DNA of 64,000 nucleotides from Blastocatellia bacterium (GTDB taxonomy: Bacteria > Acidobacteriota > Blastocatellia > UBA7656): NCBI GenBank assembly GCA_035275065.1, contig DATENM010000085.1, forward strand, positions 1 through 64,000. Reading direction: 5' to 3'. The notes beneath the pieces were generated by a model. It ran no database searches. It saw only the letters and a list, made by a program, of their open reading frames with translations, and was not told the origin of the DNA. This document shows positions 59,213 through 64,000 of the stretch, in pieces; the first letter of the stretch is position 1, and each line of letters opens with the position of its first letter. A program made the translations under genes and the position numbers.

Positions 59213-61027
59213 CTAATCGTTGCCGGTGTAGAGCGATTCGATCAGGCTGGAATACTTCTGCTCGACGACGCGGCGGCGAATCTTCAGCGTCGGCGTCAGC
59301 TCGCCGCCGTCAATCGTGAACTCGTCGGCAAGCAAAGCGATGCGCTTCACCTTTTCGTAGTCGGCCAGCTCGCGTGTCAGCCGCGTGACTTCGGCTTTGA
59401 AGAGATCAAAGACGCGGCGGTCCTCGACGAGCGTCGCCTTGTCTCTGGTTTCGATGCCCTGCGCTTTGCTCCAGGCGCGCAGCCGCTCAAAATCCGGCAC
59501 CAGCAGCGCCGACACATACTTGCGTTTGTCGCCGACGATGACCGCCTGCTCGACGTATTCGCTCTGGCTGAGCAAGCCTTCGATCATCTGCGGCGCGACG
59601 TACTTGCCCGCCGAAGTCTTAATCAAATCCTTCTTGCGGTCGGTGATGAAGAGAAAGCCGTCACGGTCAATGTGACCAATATCACCGGTCTTGAACCAGC
59701 GCAGGCTCGCGTCGGCCTCGTCTGTGAAAGCGGCGGCAGTCTCTTCCGGCTTATTGAAATAGCCCTGAAAGACGTGCGGCCCGCGCGTCAGGATTTCGCC
59801 GTCTTCGGCAATCCGCACTTCGACGTCGGGCAGCACGCGACCGACCGCCCCCATGCGATTGTGACGCAAGGTATTCACGGCGATGACCGGCGCGGTCTCA
59901 GTCAAGCCATAGCCTTGCAGCACCGGCACGCCGGCGCCCGTAAAGACTAGCGCGATCTCCATAGGCAGTGCCGCGCCGCCCGACACCATGCGCCGAATGC
60001 GCCCGCCGAGCGCGGCACGAATCTTATGAAAGACCAGCCGGTCGGCGATGTCGCGTTGCAGCTCAAGCAGCGGCGGCACGCGCTCGCCGCGGCTATAAAT
60101 CTCGCCCAGCCGCCGCGCTATGGCGAGCGACCAGTCGAAGAAACGCTTGCTCAATCCGCCTTTGTCCGAAGCGCTCTTCTGCATGCGCGCATAAACTTTT
60201 TCGAGCAGGCGCGGCACCGTCGACATCAACGTCGGGTGGACATCGAGCATGTCGTTGGCCACGGTTTCGATGCCGCCGGCGTAATTGATCTGCACGCCGC
60301 GGTGCAGGCAGAGGTACAAAACCATGCGCTCGAAGATGTGCGACATCGGCAGGAACGACAGCATCGTGCCGCCGGCTTCGATCTCCAGAAACTTGCCGGC
60401 GGCGTAGGCGTTAAAGGCGATGTTGTCATGCGTCAGCATGGCGCCTTTCGGCTCGCCGGTCGTTCCCGAAGTGTAGATGATCGAAGCGAGGTCTGACGAC
60501 TGCACGTCAGAGGCGATCACGTCGTAAAGCTCCGTTCGTTCGGCGGCGATTGCTGCGCCGCGCGCTTCGATAGCCGAGAACGGAATGCTGCCTTCGCCAT
60601 TGGCGTTCGCCTGAAACGGCGCGATACGCAGGTCGGGAAAGTGTTTGAGAACGGCTTCGACGCGCTTCATCTGCCGCGCCGTCGAAATGAAGAGCAGCTT
60701 GGGCGCTGACTCTTTCAAAATATATTCGACCTGATGCGGCGGCTGCGTCGGATAGATGGGCACGTTTACCGCGCCGTTTGAGAGGATGGCGTAATCACTG
60801 ATGCTCCACATTGGGCCGCTTTCGGCAAGGATGGCGACGCGGTCGCCTTTGCGTATGCCAAGGTCGTAGAGGCCGAGCGCGACGTGGCGCACGCGGTCGA
60901 GCAACACCTGACCGCTAAGACCTGTCCACTGCTTGTCTTGCTTGTAACGGATGACCTCTGCGGCAGGGCGCGCAGTAGTAGCGCCTTTGAGCAGATCAAC
61001 CAGCGTCCTGGGCCGTGAGTCAGTCAT
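59213..61027 (-). CDS. Long-chain acyl-CoA synthetase (AMP-forming)
   Basis: 604-aa ANL-superfamily ligase that activates fatty acids with ATP and CoA. The P-loop is IIYTSGTTGEPKGAML, the A5 motif GYGLTETAPV, the A7 motif WFKTGDIGHIDRDGFLFI, and the A10 lysine lies in the last 40 residues (GGELTPTLKIRRRVV). The insertion with SLAIARRLGEIYSRGERVPP is typical of the FadD15/ACSL-like long-chain group. ATG 61027 fits the family start, though the ribosome-binding site is weak. Its neighbours suggest no pathway. Confidence 0.93.
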   Translation of the reverse strand: MTDSRPRTLVDLLKGATTARPAAEVIRYKQDKQWTGLSGQVLLDRVRHVALGLYDLGIRKGDRVAILAESGPMWSISDYAILSNGAVNVPIYPTQPPHQVEYILKESAPKLLFISTARQMKRVEAVLKHFPDLRIAPFQANANGEGSIPFSAIEARGAAIAAERTELYDVIASDVQSSDLASIIYTSGTTGEPKGAMLTHDNIAFNAYAAGKFLEIEAGGTMLSFLPMSHIFERMVLYLCLHRGVQINYAGGIETVANDMLDVHPTLMSTVPRLLEKVYARMQKSASDKGGLSKRFFDWSLAIARRLGEIYSRGERVPPLLELQRDIADRLVFHKIRAALGGRIRRMVSGGAALPMEIALVFTGAGVPVLQGYGLTETAPVIAVNTLRHNRMGAVGRVLPDVEVRIAEDGEILTRGPHVFQGYFNKPEETAAAFTDEADASLRWFKTGDIGHIDRDGFLFITDRKKDLIKTSAGKYVAPQMIEGLLSQSEYVEQAVIVGDKRKYVSALLVPDFERLRAWSKAQGIETRDKATLVEDRRVFDLFKAEVTRLTRELADYEKVKRIALLADEFTIDGGELTPTLKIRRRVVEQKYSSLIESLYTGND

Positions 61028-61106
61028 GTAGTTCGCTCGGGTGATTGATTTGACGACCTGAAAAGCGCGCCTATTGTAATGCGCCATCGCGGAATTGTAA
61101 ATCGGG

Positions 61107-61255
61107 AGTCAGGAGGCAGGAAGCAGGAAGCTGGAGGCAGGAGGCAGTCAGGACATCCGTACAAATGCAGAAGGCAGCAGGCCATGATGCGAAGATCACA
61201 TGCCTTGCTGCCTTCACGGCTTTATTCCTGCCTCCTGCTTCCTGCCTCCTGCTTA
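61107..61255. repeat. Heptamer inverted repeat (CAGGAGG/CAGGAAG words) with an inner dyad
   Basis: The left arm at 61107-61147 has about six units; the right arm at 61228-61255 has four. Inside, GAAGGCAGCAGGCCAT pairs imperfectly with ATGCCTTGCTGCCTTC (near 61170-61215). The right arm includes the stop codon of the ADOP gene (61253-61255). It uses the same words as the 33868 element. Confidence 0.92.
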
Positions 61256-63892
61256 CTCGTAGCGGAGCGCGGCCATCGGATCGATGCGTGTGGCGCGGCG
61301 CGCCGGCAGGTAGCTGGCCGTCAGGGCGACGGCGATCAGGATGACGCAGATCGAAGCGAAGGTTAGCGGGTCGGTGGCGCTGACGCCGAAAAGCAGGCTC
61401 GACATGAAGCGGGTCAATGCCAGCGCGGCGGCCAGTCCAATGGCAACGCCGATCAGGGCAAGCTGAATGGCCTGGCTCAAGACGAGCTTCAAGACGTCGG
61501 CGCGGCTTGCCCCTAAAGCGACGCGGATGCCGATCTCATGGCGGCGCTGCGCGACCAGATAGGCGATCACGCCATACAAGCCGATGGCCGCTAGCAGCAA
61601 TGCCAGCGCCGCGAACATGCCGAGTAAGGTGACGGCGAATCGCTTCGTTTCGAGCGAACGCGCCAGCCGCTCGTCCATCGTCTTGATGTCGTAGACCGGC
61701 AGATTCGCATCCACCGCTTGCACCTGCTCGCGGATAGTTTGCGCCAAGCGGTGCGGGTCATCCGTAGTCCGAACGACAAGCGCCGAAGAGCTCACCACGG
61801 ACCACGGGAAGTAGATCGTGCCTTCAGGCTCTTGGATCAGGTCTTTCGGGCGTACCGTGCCGACGACGCCGACAATCCTCGCCCACGGCCCCTTGCTGCC
61901 CCAGCCGAGGCTCGCGCCAATCGGGTCGCGGTCCGGCCAGAAACGCTTCGCCAGGGCTTCATCAATGACGACCGCGGAGCCGTCGCCTATGGGGCCGTCA
62001 ACGCGCATATCCGACGATTCGAGCAGCCGCCCCTTGACCAGCGGTATGCCCATCGCACGGAAATAATCCCAGGTGACGTAGAGGTATTCGGCATGTGGCG
62101 GCGGCGCGTCCGGGCCTGCCTGCCGATCACGGATTGAAAACATGGAATTGTCGCCGCCCATAAACGGCGGCTGGAAGGCGACTGCCGCATGCTCGACGCC
62201 CGGCGTCGCCGCGACGCGTTCAAGCACCGCATCCATGAAGCGTGCGACCTGCGGCGAGTCGCTGTACTGCGTGCGCGGCAGCGCCCAGCGCAGCGTCAGG
62301 ACGTGATGCGGCTCGAAGCCCGGACTGACGTCGAGCAGCCTGGCGAAGCTGCGCAGCAACAAGCCAGCGCCGATCAACAGGACAACTGCCAGCGAGACTT
62401 CGGCGACCACGAGGGCGCGGCGCAAGCGGTGGCGCGAAGGGCTGGCGGTGTCCGAGCGGCCCGATTCTTTGAGCGAGCTGACGAGGTCTGTCTTCGATGC
62501 AACCAGCGCCGGCACTAGGCCGAAGATGATGCCCGAAAGTAACGAGACGGCTACCGTGAAGCCCAGCACTCTGGCGTCCAGGCGCGCTTCGCTGACGCGT
62601 GGCAGGTCAGCCGGCGCCAGGGCGATCAATGCGCGCAAGCCCCAGGCGGCAAACAGCACGCCGAGCGCGCCGCCGCCGACCCCCAGCAGCACGCTTTCGG
62701 TGAGCAGTTGTCTTAGAATGCGGCGGCGTCCGGCACCTAGCGCCGAGCGGATGGCCATCTCGCGGGAGCGCACGCTCGCCCGCGCCAGCAGCAGGTTGGC
62801 GATGTTCGCGCAGGAGATCAACAACACGATCATCACCGCGCCTAGCAGAAGGTAGAGCGGGCGGCGCACGTCGCCAACCTGCTCGTCGTCGAGGGGCCGC
62901 ACTTCGATGTTGAAATCATCGAGTTTCATGCCCTTGGCGTCCTGCGCCAGGGCGCTCATCGCCGCCTGCGCCTGTGACAGCGTGACGCCCGGCTTCAGCC
63001 GCGCGAGCATCGAATAAGCCAGGCTCGAACGGCGCTCCTCTGAAAGCTCTCGCGGCGAGAACGCCATCGGAATCCAGAGGTCGGTGTACGGATAAAGCTC
63101 CGCGAAGCTCGGCGGCAGCACGCCGATGATCTGATAGCCTTCGCCGTCGAGTTGCAGCGTCCGACCGATGGCCGCGGCGTCGGCGTTGAACAGGCGCTTC
63201 CACAGGCTGTGACTGAGCAGCGCGACATGCTGATTGCCGAAGCGGTCTTCTTCATCGCTGAACGCGCGCCCGACGAGCGGTGCGACGCCGAGCATCGGGA
63301 AGAGGCTCGCGGTGGCGCGCCCGGCCTGCAATCGCAAAGGCGCGTCAACGCCCGTGAGGTTAAAGTTCCTCTGGGTGAGCGCCGCCGTCGCCTCGAAGAC
63401 GTCAGTCTTGCTGCTGTAGTCGAGGTAGTGCAGCGCCGACACAGAGGTGCGCGGCAGATTGAGCCGGGGCAGTTGATTATGAATCACCACGACGCGCTCA
63501 GGCTCGCTGATCGGCAGGCGGCGAATCAAGACGGCGTTAACGACGCTGAAGATAGCTGTGGTTGCGCCGATGCCCAGGCTCAAGGTCAGCACGGCGATCA
63601 GGCTAAAGCCGGGCTGCTTGCGTAACACGCGAGCGGCGAAGCGCAAATCCTGCAACAGAGTTTCCAGATAATGACCCACACGCACCTCCCGCACGCTCTC
63701 TTTGACCTGCTCGATGCCGCCGATTTCGATTAAGGCTTGCCGGCGGGCCGCTGCCGCTTCCATCCCCTGAGCGAGCTTTGCCTCGATCAGCAAATCGAGA
63801 TAGGCAGTGACTTCTTCGCTTAGCTCATGCTCAACCCGTTCCTTGCGAAACAGGTTGCGGCAGAAACTCGTCAGGCGCGGCCATAGCGACAT
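61253..63892 (-). CDS. ADOP/MacB-type ABC transporter permease with N-terminal ADOP domain
   Basis: 879 aa. The first 80 residues (VEHELSEEVTAYLDLLIEAK and on) form the charged ADOP N-terminal domain absent from the 7737 paralogue. Next comes the FtsX-type segment GFSLIAVLTLSLGIGATTAI, two periplasmic MacB-like domains and two FtsX blocks, ending ATRIDPMAALRYE. No ATPase domain is present. The end of a PadR-family regulator gene lies 12 bp upstream on the same strand, an association typical of this family in Acidobacteriota. The regulator probably controls this permease. Confidence 0.94.
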   Translation of the reverse strand: MSLWPRLTSFCRNLFRKERVEHELSEEVTAYLDLLIEAKLAQGMEAAAARRQALIEIGGIEQVKESVREVRVGHYLETLLQDLRFAARVLRKQPGFSLIAVLTLSLGIGATTAIFSVVNAVLIRRLPISEPERVVVIHNQLPRLNLPRTSVSALHYLDYSSKTDVFEATAALTQRNFNLTGVDAPLRLQAGRATASLFPMLGVAPLVGRAFSDEEDRFGNQHVALLSHSLWKRLFNADAAAIGRTLQLDGEGYQIIGVLPPSFAELYPYTDLWIPMAFSPRELSEERRSSLAYSMLARLKPGVTLSQAQAAMSALAQDAKGMKLDDFNIEVRPLDDEQVGDVRRPLYLLLGAVMIVLLISCANIANLLLARASVRSREMAIRSALGAGRRRILRQLLTESVLLGVGGGALGVLFAAWGLRALIALAPADLPRVSEARLDARVLGFTVAVSLLSGIIFGLVPALVASKTDLVSSLKESGRSDTASPSRHRLRRALVVAEVSLAVVLLIGAGLLLRSFARLLDVSPGFEPHHVLTLRWALPRTQYSDSPQVARFMDAVLERVAATPGVEHAAVAFQPPFMGGDNSMFSIRDRQAGPDAPPPHAEYLYVTWDYFRAMGIPLVKGRLLESSDMRVDGPIGDGSAVVIDEALAKRFWPDRDPIGASLGWGSKGPWARIVGVVGTVRPKDLIQEPEGTIYFPWSVVSSSALVVRTTDDPHRLAQTIREQVQAVDANLPVYDIKTMDERLARSLETKRFAVTLLGMFAALALLLAAIGLYGVIAYLVAQRRHEIGIRVALGASRADVLKLVLSQAIQLALIGVAIGLAAALALTRFMSSLLFGVSATDPLTFASICVILIAVALTASYLPARRATRIDPMAALRYE

Positions 63893-63904
63893 TTCGTTGC
63901 CCCT

Positions 63905-64000
63905 TTACGTGGCTTTCAAGGCGGCGCTGATCGCCACCGAGATCAACTGCCACTCGCGCGTCTCGGCCTCCAACTGGCGGCGTCCGGCGGCGGTCAGGCG
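63905..64000 (-). CDS. PadR-family transcriptional regulator, C-terminal end only
   Basis: The last 31 codons are visible: RLTAAGRRQLEAETREWQLI then SVAISAALKAT and stop. The wing-turn 'LTxxGRxxL' followed by a helix with W is typical of the C-terminal part of the PadR winged helix, as found immediately upstream of ADOP permeases. The rest lies outside the window. Confidence 0.8.
   Translation of the reverse strand, partial: RLTAAGRRQLEAETREWQLISVAISAALKAT

Overview
This 64 kb window is GC-rich chromosomal DNA from a bacterium that is most consistent with Acidobacteriota, perhaps class Blastocatellia. That placement is inferred from family content: two giant acidobacterial-type ADOP/MacB-like permeases (one with a PadR-type regulator just upstream), two tandem VWFA-related secreted proteins, PEGA-domain Ser/Thr kinases, glycine-zipper and DUF5666-like secreted proteins, all beside ordinary housekeeping genes. 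No rRNA, tRNA, CRISPR array, prophage or complete insertion sequence was seen.

Layout. 1-14 kb: a PQQ dehydrogenase cut by the left edge, a secreted unknown, an RND adaptor and pump, an ADOP permease, lipoyl synthase, a small zinc-binding protein and a PEGA kinase. 14.5-20 kb: a same-strand envelope/cytoskeleton-like cluster with PilZ protein, zinc-ribbon SPOR protein, membrane-anchored muramoyl amidase, an HU-like domain fused to an actin-like ATPase, and a zinc-ribbon membrane protein. 20-36 kb: proS, a hendecad coiled-coil protein, guaB, a methyltransferase, a lipid kinase, a TPR protein, dnaE, an ABC-F ATPase, a SurA/PrsA-like isomerase, rpmB and ridA. 36-41 kb: RodZ-like protein, two VWFA proteins, an FG-GAP-like protein, then about 0.7 kb of strongly dyad-structured non-coding DNA. 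41-45 kb: S1/P1 nuclease, small DUF4177-like protein, and a microcompartment pair (acylating aldehyde dehydrogenase and BMC shell protein). 45-64 kb: F420-type LLM oxidoreductase, plsY-gpsA, aminotransferase and APC permease, a membrane kinase with a huge activation-loop insert, a sigma/anti-sigma operon, a serine hydrolase, an acyl-CoA ligase, and a second ADOP permease with the end of its PadR partner.

The most unusual property lies between the genes. At least nine gaps, and parts of two coding sequences, hold inverted repeats whose arms are tandem arrays of a short word. In most families the word is 7 nt long, and each locus uses a different word (AGTGACA, CAGGAGT, CAGGAAG/CAGGAGG, AAAAGGC, GATGAAT, GGATTTT, GTGATGA, CAGTTGC). 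A second class uses 8-nt words (GACGCGGC). The elements often run from the stop codon of one gene to the start codon of the next, and several genes behind them lack a Shine-Dalgarno sequence. The style matches the short tandemly repeated repetitive sequences known from filamentous cyanobacteria. Seeing so many word families built to one plan is the main lead for a previously undescribed element-generating process.

Other leads are the HU-actin fusion with an internal ribosome-binding site, the candidate large structured RNA or decayed element at 40.4-41.0 kb, three helically phased DnaA-box-like sites upstream of dnaE, and the activation-loop insertion in the second kinase. All functions are read from sequence motifs by eye, and no database search was run.
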